64,000 nucleotides of DNA from Capitulum mitella. Lineage: Eukaryota; Arthropoda; Thecostraca; Pollicipedomorpha; Pollicipedidae. The translations under genes were made by a program, and so were the position numbers. This document shows positions 33,591 through 46,627 of the stretch, in pieces (position 1 is the stretch's first letter; each line of letters begins with the position of its first letter). The DNA is taken from positions 6,692,138 through 6,756,137 of the forward strand of contig CP099840.1 in assembly GCA_030062745.1 (NCBI GenBank), given 5' to 3'. Below the pieces are notes generated by a model. The model had not been told where the DNA came from and searched no databases. It worked only from the letters and a program-made list of their open reading frames with translations.

Positions 33591-36500
33591 AATGCAGCGA
33601 AGCAGCGGTCTGACGATTCTGGGCACTGAACCTAAAAATGGAGCGAATTTTTCTGATACGGTTCTCTTCATGTCCATTAAACGGCATCCGTTTCCGGGAT
33701 GTTTCCATTTCAAATAATTATTGCTTCCGCATTCCGTTTCGTTTGGCAATTTCGCTGCTTTGCAAGAACATCATTTTGCCAGACCTTAGGCGCCTCGTCA
33801 TGAATCCAAGATATCCTGTGTGATCTTAGAGGTAATCCTCAGTTATTGAACCTGCACTAATCATCGTAGTCAGTGGGAGGATGTTCTACGCAGGATAAAC
33901 ATGCAGGACTCTAAGGTGACTGAAAGTCGTTGGAAGTGACATCATCGAGGATCGAATATCAAATAAGACATGTCTGAAGCCAGCAGCTGCTGAGGTATTT
34001 CGTCACCTTCCTTGCCGGTGGAAACGGGAGAGGCATCAGAAACCTCTACTTAAAACTCCGCAACCAATAGACCGATTCAGCTGATTCAGACAGCAATCGA
34101 TTGCCCTTGATGTTGTGACTCCGAGTATGCTGCATTTTAGAACCTTGCCAAAACTGCCTAAAATGCTTAACATAACTGGAGGATGCGTTTAAAATCGTGT
34201 TCCTGACGCACAAGTATTGGCCATGAACCTATTTTAGTCTACAGTCATCTTCCTCTGAACGTAAATTTTGGCCTTCTGCTATGGCTCATAATGCTTATAA
34301 GCTTGCTGGTTTCACTGATTTGTAATGAAGCCGTCTCATGACAGATTATTCAAGTTTCAAATGAAAATCCACTGTGGTGATTCACGGCTGTTTGCCGAAA
34401 GGGGCTGCAAGAAACTTCATTTCTCATCAGCCCCGGGTGGGAATGCCTATCATAACATGGCATTTCAACTGCGTGTGTCTGACAAGATGTCGATTTAAAA
34501 AAATACCAATGATTGGACAAAAACTTCCAGTGCCAGTCATAACAAGTCTGTCATTTTTTTGTGTGACCACAGAACGAAATCTACATTTTGCTTCTGCATC
34601 ATATGTAGGTTTTGTGCTGGAAACCCTGTTTATTTCCGAGGCGAAATGCATTAATGGGCTTAAAAGCTTTCATGTGCTTCAAAGTTATTATCTGACCATT
34701 CCGTGAACATGCACATCAAAATCCGAAATTAGGTGGCGCCAAGGGTTTCAACATTTTCAGATAAACCTTTTGACCGTGGGCATGTTCGTTCATCCAGATT
34801 ACTTAAGTGGTGCGGGAAAAATTTTAACACGGGTTTAACTGCACAGTAAACGCCACGTGCTAATGCCTTTGCTAATTTCAGGCATGTGGTGAAAGGTGGT
34901 AAGCCATTCGTTACTAGTGTTGTCATCATTTCCACTGTTAATCGGCTCTGATGGACATTTAGTGCTTTAAACGACATATTCAGCCCCTTGTGCGCAGTTC
35001 AATAGTTCACCGGTTCTGCAGTCATGGTTTTGACAGGGTGTTAAATCATAATTGCGCAAGTGCAGCAACAACTGTCAGCCGTGAGCGATCGCCAGGTGGC
35101 GTCTCTGCAGAGTAGCAGCTTTGTGAATCTTCAGCCGGGGTACCTGGTACGCGACGTCAAACAGACGATCATGACCAATGAACATAATGGCCATGAGCCG
35201 CCTGATCCCTTTTGGGGGGCCATTGATCAAAGAAAGCCATTAAAATGTTGCTTTGTTGCTCAGCGAGTGACACATCGTGGAATATATCATCGGGACGTCA
35301 TTGTTATGTTTCCTAATTTCGTACAATACAAATCATAGTGCTCTTCAGTGAGAGGACTGAACATTCAGGCACGCCACAAACATGTGGCACGTCGTGCACT
35401 GTAAAAGCATACGTCCATGCACGGCAGGCACTGTATATTAAGCCAATATGGCATATTGCATGATTAGTAAACATGAGATTTCCAGGCACATAACTGTCAC
35501 GTCCGGCGCGAAAACGACAGTTACCATTTGTTATGTCATCGCAGCCGAAGACACGTCATCATAACTTGCAGTGTATTCACCAACTTGGGGTTCTTTTGAC
35601 ATCAAGGTATTAAACGTTCTATCATTTTTTATTGCTTTTTTAGGCCTTTGCTATCATACAAACTTTGCTTACAAATTGTACATTTCTCGTTGATATTAAT
35701 GTTTGCTTCTTACCTGCATTTGCATTTCTTTTCGTTGCCTTCTTGATTCCCCTGTCCCTTTTATGTATCCTTACAACAGATTGTATTGGTATTTTTTCTT
35801 TCCTCCTAGATGAGTTTTCATCCAACCATAGTGGTTTTTTTCTGCCTACGTTATCCAGACCGTCCAAGGTCATCCCTTCTTTGACAAGAGCGTTCACCAG
35901 GTGAAGCGTATGCAGTGCCGGCATTAGTTAGGCCCGATGACGTTGCTCCCTGGACATCCAGGACAGGGTTTATCGCAGTGACTCGTGCTGCTCGTGCTAA
36001 GCACGGGTCACGGTAGGCGGAGTGGGCGCTGCTCTGGTCGCTAAATTGCCCAGAGCTAGGGTAAGTCTGTGGGCGATACGGCAGTGCTGGCCTCAGTTCT
36101 CCACTGAAAACCACAGGCATCGTTTCAGGGAAGCAGTGAACTGGATCGGGTAAGATGTGGATTTATGGAACGAGAAATCGGCCACGTCTCTTACACCGCA
36201 TTGGTCAGGTTTCAGAACAACGACTTACAGTTTGCAGTTTAGACAACGGGCGTGCGCCTGGTCGTTGTACTGTGAGCTCGAACGGATTGCTCGGGCAGCA
36301 GGGGAAGCTGCCCAATTTACGCCGCGTTTTCGAAAAAGGGTTACCGATACTACGATACGGCAAAAATGGCCTCATTTTTCCTCGTATAACTTCTCTGGTC
36401 TCTTGGCTAGCAGAACATCTGGTGTTTTATTACCTCCGTCTTTGCCTTCTTTTTTGTGTGTTATTTCCAGTAAGACGATGTAAAAGATGCATTAGGGCAA

Positions 36501-39360
36501 CCATGCCACATTTGCACCTGATGATGTGTCTAACTGCGTCACCACAGAAATGATACAGATTTCCGGGCATTTTTGTGGTGGCAAATGATATAATGAACCA
36601 CTATGTGGAATATTATGGACAGTCCCGCTTCTTATTCTTTCTGTCAACACTTCGCAGCAGACGGGGAGAGGTGCTCGAACCCTCACAGGATGCTGGGCAG
36701 GCCCTGTGGAGGTGACTACAAAGGCGCGACCGATGGATTGGGGTCCATAACCATCTTGTGATCCGAAAATGTCTCGCTCTTAATCCCGAAAATTAAACAG
36801 TTCTGCATTTCCTCAACGTCGAAATAAGGCCACCGAAGTAATACGGGTCTAGGGGTTTGAGAAAGATGCGCTCTCTCCCCGCCAACGTCTATTTCAGCAT
36901 ATTGATTAGGAAGCAGAGTACTGTGGTTGCAGCTAAACCCCCCAATGCGGAAGGGTACAGCAAGGTCACCTGGCTCCGTAGGGCACAAAAAGTGTGGGCA
37001 GGAGCGAGCTGTCCCCTCCACAGGAATTGGCCAAAAAACATTTACCAGCAAAATTGATAGGAAGTCATCGATCCAAGGATGTCGCCAAAATTCTCGATCT
37101 GGGAAATGCCTGCGAGACTTGAGGGATTGATTGCATGGTAGGTGAGAACAACACGATATTTTATGTCAGTATAAATGGGTTTCAAGCACATTGAAGTGCT
37201 AGAAAAATAATCAGCACCATATTTCTGCCCCGAGGGCGCTACTGGCGCACTAAGGCCCGGCAAATAGTGGCGCAAAAAGGGGTGATGGTTCTACTATAAC
37301 AAAACTAGCTACGAATAAAAAAGGGCATAAGTATCATCTTGTCGAATAGGAGGCGTAATTCCCCAGCGAGGGCATCGTATATGGTGTCGTATATGGCACG
37401 CACCCGCTCTCAGGAAATATCCTTTATCTGGCAATCAGCTGTCTCAGTTAGGAGATAATAGGGGGGGGGGAGGCACCATTAGGCATGGTGGCGCTCATTG
37501 GGCAGTTAGCCCTGTAGTCCAGCGATCCATTGTTCTGATCCTGATATGAGGATTAGCGCAAAAACAACTGCGAGGAAAACTTAGGTAGCTGCAAAAAACC
37601 ACGTGCTTCCTGGATAACCTACAGCAAATCAACCACCTACTGCGTGTGGCAACTGTCTGACTAAAAACAACTCGTAATCCGCTGGACTATTTAAATCGGG
37701 TTCAGCTACCAACGAGGATTGGAAGGGGTCTGTTCGCGGGACGCCATCACGCCGGTAAAGCTCTGCTAGTCCTAGTATTTTTTATTTTATTTTTTCTACT
37801 TCGCCTTCTAGCTCTGAAGGAGCACCACACGTGATGAGCACGCCATGGCGTTCCCCATTTCCTCACGAACGGGAGATGGCATCGCCCGGTGCAGACGTCG
37901 GCCAGCGTGCGGGGTGAGAGAGTCCTGACGTGTGCACGGGCTCTCTGACGCAGGCCAAGGGATTACCTGTGGCGATCAATACCGCACCGGAGCGGCCGGC
38001 TGCAGAAAGGTCACGACGTCACTTTTGCATCAGCGCCGGCTTTCAGTCGACTTAGCTCGGAGCACGTTTGTCGGCAAATTTCTGCCGGCGCGACACTGTT
38101 TGCGGTCGAGGGCAAATGCGAGCTGAGACGTGCTACGAAGAGCGTGACTTCCTGAAAGTGTTATCACTACTTACCGCCGTGAATCCGTGCACTTTAAACA
38201 AGGTCGTCATGGATGCCATCTTTGCAAATACAAGATCATGCAAGCCATAACTGACCTCAAGAGGGGTTGGCGGCTGTCTTTTATTTGCGCTTTCTTTTGC
38301 CGCTTTGCCTTTGTTAGGTAAATACGCTGACTTAGAAGACGACTGCAGCTGATTAAAACGACTTGTGAAGATCTTCACAAGACGTATATGAAAGTTGGAC
38401 GGTCATTGCTGTACGATGACTGAGTTTTTTCGGAGCATACGTGAGTAAAACGGGTTGATGTTATAAAATCCCATTGTTGACTCCCGTATATTCCGAAAAA
38501 CACCAACATCATCAACTGAGTAAAAAATGCCATTACAGACTCATCTCATTATTGTGTCTCACTTCGTGACCTCGTTAAATTTGCATCACCCACTATAAAA
38601 TTTAGTTTGGTGGATTAATGAGGAAACTGCATACAATTTCGTTTATAACGACCATTTTTCCTGCCTAAAGTTTGCTTCTGAAAAGGTCTAGGTGCCAGTT
38701 ACAGGCTATTTTGATCTCTGTTTGGCCCTGTGATGCTGTAACTTACTTCGATGTTAATAAAAATCCTTACTTCTAACGTAACCGACTCAGACAGGATGCC
38801 TATGTCCATAAAGAACGACGAAATCCGTCCATTAGGTTTCGAGATAGATAAGGAAATGACCACGGAGTAAACTGAAAGTTGTACCAGGTCAGTAAAAGCC
38901 GGTCCAACACGATAAACACAGGAGAACGGACAACCTTCATTCCGTCTCCATTGGAAGAAAGTATGTGAGTGCTATGTATGCATATATAGCTCATGGATTG
39001 GCCACTGTGGGAACGGCTAACGTGATTAATGGACAGGTTAACAACTTGCATGGTGCATGCGTTTGTCCGAGAGGGCCGAAATAAGACTTCAGTGGCGTGC
39101 ATGATGTTTTAAACGTCAGGGTGTAGAAAATCACTGCCACCTTTCTAGCCCGGAAACAACATCAACAATGGCGAACACGTCCTTTGATAGAAAGAGCTTC
39201 AAAGAACCTTAGTCACTTCAAAGATCTGAGGAGTATAACCAATTCCTTGTCGACGGCGCCCGCATCAGTCTTCCCGCGATTCAGTTTGCAATGTGGGTTT
39301 CCCCCGGAAAAGCTTCAAATTAGTTGTTTTTTCTCATTATTATTCGCGGCGCTGACTGGA
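33591..39360. other. Long AT-rich stretch without recognised genes
   Basis: About 5.8 kb of mostly unique-looking sequence. A lysine-rich minus-strand frame (35640-35924) and a 111-codon minus-strand frame (36716-37051) are open but match nothing I know and lack clear splice boundaries. A G-run lies near 37460 and an imperfect hairpin at 38426-38500 (listed separately). Confidence 0.4.
38426..38500. repeat. Imperfect inverted repeat, 16-bp arms
   Basis: TTTTTCGGAGCATACG (38426-38441) pairs with CGTATATTCCGAAAAA (38485-38500) with two mismatches, around a 43-base loop. It could be a remnant of a small inverted-repeat element or a structured transcript; no other support. Confidence 0.6.
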
Positions 39361-40520
39361 TGCCGAATCACGGTCCGCCGGGCCTATCCTCTGTCTAATT
39401 ATCCGGCCGTGCCTCTGATGCGGACAGTAACAACCGTCCCGTCCGAAATACGAGAGTCCCCCGGGCTTGATGAGCACCGCCGGGGGGAGGGAGGGGGCCG
39501 CGGCGAGCGGCGAGAAGGGGAGGACGTCGGCCTGGTCGCCTGACGACAGCGCGCGCCGGGAAGGAAGACCTGGGGCACCAGCCTGAACAAGCTTGGGCGG
39601 CAACCAGAAGCTCGGGAAGATCTGCGTCAGGGCAGCAGCGTGGCACGGTTATGCGGTAAAAAGAGAACGGCGGCTGCCAGTGCTGAGGAGTCGGCTTTAC
39701 ACTCAGCCGCCGCCATGGAAAGGACAAACGGCGGCTAAAAAAGACACATTGGTACTGAGTGCCGGCTGCCGAGAGATGATGGCGTCGTATACAGGAAGAC
39801 TCGTGCGACCGTGAGACAATGCCTACCGATTCGATATGCTTCCATAGCCCACTTACCAGCTCGACAGTCCGCACCGCTGCAGCGTGACGGACCCGCTGGG
39901 TCTCTCGGTTTGACGCCTCTTTCCGGCGCCGGCAATTTCCACGCAGATCAGCGGCCCCCTCGCCATGAAGGCGCGCTCTTGTTAACGCGTCCCAGCGTCG
40001 CTCTGCTCCGCCGCGAGGTCCTGGCCCGCGTGACAGGCCGCCGTTTGTCTCCCGACGTGAACACGGCCCGGTGAACGCGGCCCGGCGAGCACCGTCGAGT
40101 TACAGCAGCCGTGGCAGGCGCTGCCGGCCCCGGCGTGACCGGGGAGTGTGTCCTCAGTGGCGAGCACAGCGCCCTCGGCGCGGTCCGGTGAGCACCGCTC
40201 AGCTGAGGCAGCTGCTGCAGGCGGCTGGAGGCTCGGCGGCCAGCACCGGCGGAGCCGACGGCGCCAGTCCCGCGCCTCAATTTCTTAACGAAAATCACTG
40301 ATGTGGCTGGATGGGGCGGGTCCGGCGGGAAATCAGGCCCGATTCGGCCACGGGGAGTCGGCCCGGCTCTGTGCGGCCGAGGCGCTGGCGTCGCGCTGGT
40401 CCCACGGCTCCGCTGGCGAGCGGACCCGTGTCTGACGCCGGCGAACCGGACCTGCACCTGTTGAGCACCCCAGGAACAGCAGAGCTGGGGCGAGGACCAT
40501 TCTGAGCGGTTTTTTATCGT
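39361..40520. other. GC/CpG-rich island, no recognised gene
   Basis: A CpG-rich island of about 1.1 kb with open frames on both strands (up to 197 codons on minus). The translations are compositionally biased, and no domain or consistent splice structure was found. Confidence 0.4.
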
Positions 40521-41649
40521 CGAAAGCCATAGGGCTGTCACGTCTCCCTCAGCTAGAAGTGGCTGAGCTGATGCCCCGGCACCACCACACGCCTCGCCAT
40601 AATTGGCCAGATATATTACTAGTCAACAAAGCGTAACCATGAAGCCTAGATGGCTCGTTTGCGCTGCCTTTGGACCTTTACCAAAAACGTGAAGTTTGCG
40701 GCTTTTGACGCTTTGTTTTCACGCACAGTTTCCATCTCATTCTATGAGTGATGCGCCTATCCGTAACGTCTGTCCTCTGGTTATTGATGACGCAGCTTGA
40801 GGAGTTAGGCAGTCGGGGAACGCACCAAAATGGAAAGGAGCCGAGAGCTCAGGAGCAAACAGAAAAACAAACACAGACGTCGACTATAGCATATGGCAAT
40901 ACTGTTACCGCACTGCGGTGAGGGCCAACATGTTATATCTCACACAAACGATACACGCAAGTCTTGCGTGCCAAATAATTCAGGGGCGCCTTCCGGCACT
41001 CTGCACTTTCGTGTACACTGACCGCCATATGGAACTTTTTTATTTAAAATTAATCAAGCAAAATATTTCCATCTTCATGAACAAACATTGGGTTTAGCAG
41101 AATACCATCGACCACCCACACATTTCACCCAACGCGGAGGACAACGTCGTTTCAAAAGAATACGTGACATTCAGTTTGACCCTTACATTCCGTATGGAAC
41201 TTGACCTCTACCTACCATATCTGGAAACCTCGGTGAACTTAAATGATACGATAAAACACAGCATAGGAGTGACTGAAACTTCGTCACTAAACTTCTGAAA
41301 TGATTTAAGTGGCGGACTTATCTTCAAAGAGACATAGATATCCGAATAAGCAAAGAAGCATATCAAGATTTTTATATCAGAAGATATTTTGAACGGCACA
41401 CTGAACCAACATACGCAGTCAGCAGGCCGAGAAGATCATTCGGGCCAAATCTTACTGAAGACCGTCCCTATTAGTGTCGTCGTTTGTGCGGTATAGCTTC
41501 ATTGTCCTAAAGATGAGAATCAGATTTCGAAGATCGATCAAAAGATCGGAAGAGTTCGAATTGACCCCAGCTGCCAGTTGCCATCTCCACATGGACAACG
41601 TCGCACTGTCGGTCAATAACCGGCCTTCAAACCGCAGAACCCCAGCCGT
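40521..41649. other. AT-rich stretch, no features seen
   Basis: Short frames only; no repeat ends or RNA genes recognised. Confidence 0.4.
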
Positions 41650-41893
41650 CTGTACAGAGCCCCCAGTCAGCAGCACCTGACTGTCTGCACAGTCGGTGGC
41701 ACCTGACTGCCTGCACAGAGTCCCCAGTCGCGGGCACCTGATTGTCTGTACAGAGCCCCAAGTCAGCGGCACCTGATAGTCTGCACAGACTCCCAGTCGG
41801 TGGCACCTGACTGTCTTCACAGTCCCCAGTCGGCGGCTCCTGATTGTCTGGACAGAGCTCCCAGTCAGCGGCACCTGACTGTCTACACGGGGC
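41650..41893. repeat. ~35-bp minisatellite, about seven copies
   Basis: The unit is about CACCTGACTGTCTGCACAG, AGCCCC, then AGTCGGCGG, between 33 and 36 bases per copy. It accounts for the repetitive frames on both strands in this segment. Confidence 0.88.
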
Positions 41894-42239
41894 CCGAACA
41901 TCGCGAGCCGATCGGCCCGCATCGTCCGGTCGGCCGGAACATGCGGGCTGCTGGAGCTCTTCGCCACCCTGCCGCCGACAGCGCGACAGCAGGCAGAGAT
42001 GAGTTATCACGGAGACGCCGTCGCCATTTTATTGACGAGGCACCGGGCGTCGGGGTGATCAAGGAATCGTGGTCTGCGGTGAAGACACCTCAGAACAATC
42101 GCACTGGGTCCCCGTAAATCGGAGGACATTCAGGCCGAGTGAGGCATGTTTCGGAACTCGTTTCGATACGAAGGCAAACAGCAATTGGTGTAGCAGTGTA
42201 CCTGTGGCGCACAATGCTGGCCTCATTTTGCGTTCACTA
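41894..42239. other. No gene recognised
   Basis: A short GC-rich patch followed by unique sequence. Confidence 0.35.
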
Positions 42240-43240
42240 TAGGACCGAGGATTTGGATTAGCAGGGTCTGAATAGGTTCGAATAGAGCCTAATCTTCCGA
42301 ATTCTCGACTCCTTAAAATGAGGATTCCTTCCCTGAAAACCAGGATTCGAATCCTAAAAACTATAGTTGAATCCTTAAAGCCACCATTTAAGTATCCAAA
42401 TAAATGCACTGAAATATGCTGTGACCTCAAACTGTCATCAAGCAAACTAAGTAACGCGTATATGTGAATGCTACATCGGACTGAGTTGCCCCTCCTGCGT
42501 TTTTTACGTTGTATTAGTTACTGTTATACCCAACTGCTGTGGGTACTGCTTTTACTCCGACACCACCATGTTTCGCTGGTTTGCTGCGGGGCGAAAGTAA
42601 AGCAACCATCTTAGCGACTCAAACAGTAATCTTTTAGGTGGCAGGGGAGCACCTCCCAACTTCGCAAATACCCAGCAGCCAGTTCACTGAGACAATTTCC
42701 TGTGGGTGGGGCCGTTTTTTACTTGTAATGTGGCGGTTGGATTTGCAAGTGACGGAAAGTGACGTGTTAGTTATGTACAGAAGCTGTCCAATGAATGTGT
42801 TGACGCCCAGCCCCGGCTGGTAGGAGGTGATCAAGGGGGACAGCCATTGCTGGATTAAGCCTGTACCCATGTATCAAAGCTTTCTTTTGAAACTCTATTT
42901 TGCTCAAAAAGAAGTATTTAGGGGAAGGTCGCGGTGCCATGCTCGCCATGCCACGTACTTTTCCCATACCTCACCAAAAACCAAAACTTCGACACCGACA
43001 CAGACTGGTATCAATGCCCCCCATTCATTTTTGGCCGAGTGAGAAATGTGCTTCTGGCAGAAGTGCAGAGAACAGCCAGCCAGAAACCCATGAAATCAGT
43101 CTAAAAGTGGGGACAACACGACGTAAAAATGCTGCGATTTCGATGCAGAGATTCAAATCTATTTCAATCTATTCCAATTTAGCATCTGAGGCGGAATCAG
43201 AATCCATCCACCCTAGGATTCGAATCCAAAATGTATGCGA
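42240..43240. mobile_element. Possible decayed element bounded by GGATTCGAATCC palindromes
   Basis: Both ends are dense in GGATT/AATCC phrases. A 14-bp perfect palindrome, AGGATTCGAATCCT, sits at about 42342-42355, and AGGATTCGAATCC recurs at about 43214-43226. This could be the subterminal region of an old DNA transposon. No terminal inverted repeat or target duplication was identified, so the call is tentative. Confidence 0.28.
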
Positions 43241-43463
43241 GTCCTCATTCGTCGTCCACTAGGTCGCCGTTTCCCTAAGAAATGAATGGCTTTCATGCCT
43301 CAGATCTAAAAAATTATTTTAGTGGGAAGGTGACCTCAAAGCTTTACATGCGCTTTTATCCGTCTAGCTATCCTGGACGTGATGTCAATTGCACTCAACG
43401 TGGCAGTTGTACCACGTTCTTCCGTAATGGAACCTCCAAAAATTGGGCTACTTCTGTGGCCTT

Positions 43464-43640
43464 TTAACGGGGCTCATAAACCCCAGGTCTTTTTTGGCTT
43501 GCCGTTTCTAAGTGGTTTGGGATAGGTTTATGAAACTTGGAGGTTTTTCCTATTTTTGTTCTCTATGCTACCAAGAATCTGGGTTTGTATCTTTATCAGG
43601 GGTGGCTCCAGATTTTTGAGGATTTGGCCTCATTTTGGAG
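43464..43640 (+). mobile_element. Divergent relative of MITE family G (5' part only)
   Basis: Starts at TTAA (43464-43467), followed by a short GC hairpin (GGGG-loop-CCCC). It then shows the same ordered landmarks as family G: TTTTTTGGCTTGCC, GAAACTTGG, TTTTTCCTA and CAGGGGTGGCTCCAG (compare TTTTTTGCTTGCC, GAAACTTGGTGAC, TTTTCCTA and CAGGGGCGGAGCCAG). Sequence between landmarks is strongly diverged and no right end was found. Confidence 0.5.
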
Positions 43641-44660
43641 GCGCATTTGGCCGTTGTTTGAAACTCTGGAGACTGCGCACTCTATGTGAGTTCTTTGCTG
43701 CTATGACCAGATAACCATTTTTAAACTTGCAATTTCATTCCACACCTTTTGGACCTTTGGTTGCGTTTTATGACAACAGTGGCGGGTCTCGGGGACCTAG
43801 AAAAGGCATTCCAGATGTTACGTTTGGGAAATGCAGTTTATAAACTTTGTGACATCTATGGTAGCTATAAGATCCTTTTCGTTATTCCTCCTTGTGATTT
43901 ATGTCGACACAAAATGCGAGGGAGTCCAGCGGACCAGAAATGGGCACTCAGTAAGTAGGTCACTCCATGAAACTAAGTACTGTGCAACGTGGCTGCAAGG
44001 ACGACTGTGTACTGCTTTGAGACTTTTACGTGTAGTATACGCCATCTGAAATTTAAATAAGGTTCGTATGGCCATTGTCAGACCAAGGGAAGCCGTTGTT
44101 TGCGCACATAAATTGCCATACACGCCTCGCTGCCATTCTTAACGTGGAAAGCCCTCAGGCTAAATGTGGAAAAAGACGTTTTATCTCACCCATTCAGACA
44201 AGGTGTTAGATCCCAAGGTTTCATTTGAGCTATCTTGTAGCAGAGTCGGGAGGTTAGTTTGTCAGGCATCAGGGAGTCCAGCAGAGGTGTAGGCAGGGAG
44301 GGGGTGCAGGGGCAATGATTGCCTTGAGTCTGAACATTTTTTACCTTCCACAAATGAAAATAGTTGAAAATGTCTGGAACTCAAAAATAAAGTAGCCTAA
44401 ATGCGGGATTGTTCATTCTTGAGGAGGTTGGCTTTGTCTTGGCTGCCTCCTAGACGAAATCTCGTCTACGCCCGTAGCGTCGAGGCTTCCGCCTGGCTAG
44501 ATTTGTCCCTGAAAAGATCCCAAAATAATGTTACAGAAGGAGGAATAGATTGTTCTAGACCACTTCTTTTATCTAAGTATTGGTGTGCAAGCATGTTGCG
44601 ATCAAAAACTACATATCTGCCTCCGTCATGAAATCAGATCCGACGCCTAGCACTACGTAT

Positions 44661-44978
44661 CTACGCCTGAGCGGAGTTTCTGGCGACCTCTGTGGGTCGG
44701 CTCTGCGTCCCTGTTAAAGCTGGACGGTAAAATTCGAACGCGATCACGCCCAGGAGAGCCATCACTGCCGCTGCAAGAATCACACAAGACCGGGCAGCAA
44801 CTGTCCGCCGTCTGCCGTGGGATATGGCCTGGCGCCGCAACGGCAGCTGTCCCCGCCGGCGTCGGTCACGATTCTGACGAACAGAAACAGAGTTTGTATC
44901 CGGGACATGTCGTGCTTTGCAGAGTTCATAAAAACGGCTGGAGCACCGGCGACCTAGGACCAGCACCTTCACGTCCAT
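44661..44978 (-). CDS. Small predicted membrane protein or N-terminal exon, unknown
   Basis: A minus-strand frame of 105 codons from an ATG at 44978 (MDVKVLVLGRR) to a TAG. A basic stretch (RRRRGQLPLRRQ) precedes a convincing hydrophobic helix of about 20 residues (CVILAAAVMALLGVIAFEF), then a short polar tail. The layout is that of a single-pass type II membrane protein, as in the N-termini of Golgi glycosyl- or sulfotransferases, but there is no catalytic domain and no clear donor near the end. Codon bias is weak. It may be a complete small ORF, the first exon of a larger gene, or chance. Confidence 0.3.
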   Translation of the reverse strand: MDVKVLVLGRRCSSRFYELCKARHVPDTNSVSVRQNRDRRRRGQLPLRRQAISHGRRRTVAARSCVILAAAVMALLGVIAFEFYRPALTGTQSRPTEVARNSAQA

Positions 44979-45085
44979 TGTCACTGACGAAGTTGCAAAG
45001 TTCGCAGAGAGTTTTGTTTTGTAGGTTTGAATTGAGACTTGCCAGTTTAGAGGACTTACGGACCGCGCGTCATCAAAGCACGTGA

Positions 45086-46627
45086 ACAGTGATGGTAGAA
45101 TGTAGTCATTTACTCATTTTGTCCCGTATAACCACTTCGCGATGATATTTCTACCACCACCGGCGCGATCCGTGGGTTACCAGAATACACGTTCCCTGGT
45201 GTATAGTGCAAAGAGAAATGCTATCCATCAACGGAGGTATGATATTCGTCCTAAACATCTGGATACAAACGCCATTACAACGATAGCCATCGTCCATCAG
45301 TAAAGAAACACGCAAACACATTCGTTAACTCCGTCGACTCGATCTTAAATGGAAGTTTATGACTTTACTTTTATGCCCTTAAAGATACTGGTAAGCGCTC
45401 GTTTGTAGGAAGACGAGACAAATTCCGGTTTGATTCTACGATTTCGTAATGTGATAATGGAAGACAAGCAAATCATTACAAAAAACTACATTGCTGCCTT
45501 CGAAGTTGAAGCTGTCAGTATGTTTGTAAATGTCTGGCTAACAGTCGTCATAGAAAAATAAGCCACTGGAATCACCGGGAAGCGTTCAAAGAAGATGCAG
45601 GCATCTCTGATCTATGGCGTGGATTTTACGACTCTTTCCCTTATCATACGTGTATGTTCATAATACAACATTGTCTCACCCCATAAATACAACAAATGTT
45701 TACTATAAAAATGACGTCAGGAGAAATCCACCGTTGGATTGAAAAGAAAGGCAATATAATGCCCCATGATATTTTAAGAAAGGCATAGAGACATGCCATG
45801 TTTTGGCGCCGTCTTTAGCGCCACCCTTCCCCAGGCTCACTCCAGACTTTTTTCAACACGAGTCGGGACCCCTACCACCTGCCAGACAGACGGAGCATTT
45901 CGATTCCATCCAACTGGACCGGACGCACACTTTGTTTTTGCCATTTCTGGGAAATGGTCACTGCTGCCTGCTGTCCTGCAGCAGGCTACCGCCTCCGCAG
46001 GCTACCACTCCACGTACGTCCACGAGTGCGCTCCAAAACGTACGTGACCATGCACATCCCTGACTGCTGGGATTGTTGGAAACAGAGCAGTAAACAGCTT
46101 ATGCAAGCTCATTTAACTCTGGTGTTTGACAAGCAAAGGAATCAAATATGTTTCGTAAACTGTGCATGAATGCACCGTATCTTCACCACATTCCGTGTTA
46201 AACCAACACCACGAAGTAGCTAAGTGTACTTTAAGTAGTTTTTACACGTTCCTGGCCGTCAGGACCAATTGCTGATGCATACCAACGACCTTTAACTATC
46301 GTGATACACCTTGTGCATAATATGGTGTACCTCGATATCGGAGCGCTACTCTCTAGCGCCGTCCCAAAATGTCGGACGTAAGCAGCATCACTGTTGATTA
46401 GTTCCCGGGAACAACGGCGGTAATTTTTCTTACGGTGAGGAAGACTAGATCCCATCTTTGCCACCGCGATCTTGAGTCGCTTCTTTTCAGTGCGTTATGG
46501 TCTCACTGGAGTTTTAGATGAGCACATACGTTAGCCGAGCCTTGTTTGTGCCGGCTGGCGTTCCGGCAAGCCCGACTGTTTCCCCGAGGTAAAGATGCCC
46601 GACTGAAAGTGCGAGAAGTAGCCGCAG
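45086..46627. other. No gene recognised
   Basis: AT-rich to about 45780, then moderate composition. No confident features. Confidence 0.35.

Noticed and set aside
35090..35110. CTCF-like CCAGGTGGCG
   Set aside because: A single short match without context; expected by chance in a window this size.
35640..35924. Lysine-rich 94-codon minus-strand frame
   Set aside because: No recognisable domain, no codon bias and no splice evidence; plausible by chance in AT-rich DNA.
36716..37275. Two overlapping minus-strand frames
   Set aside because: Considered as a decayed gene, but no family resemblance and no matching motif order could be found.
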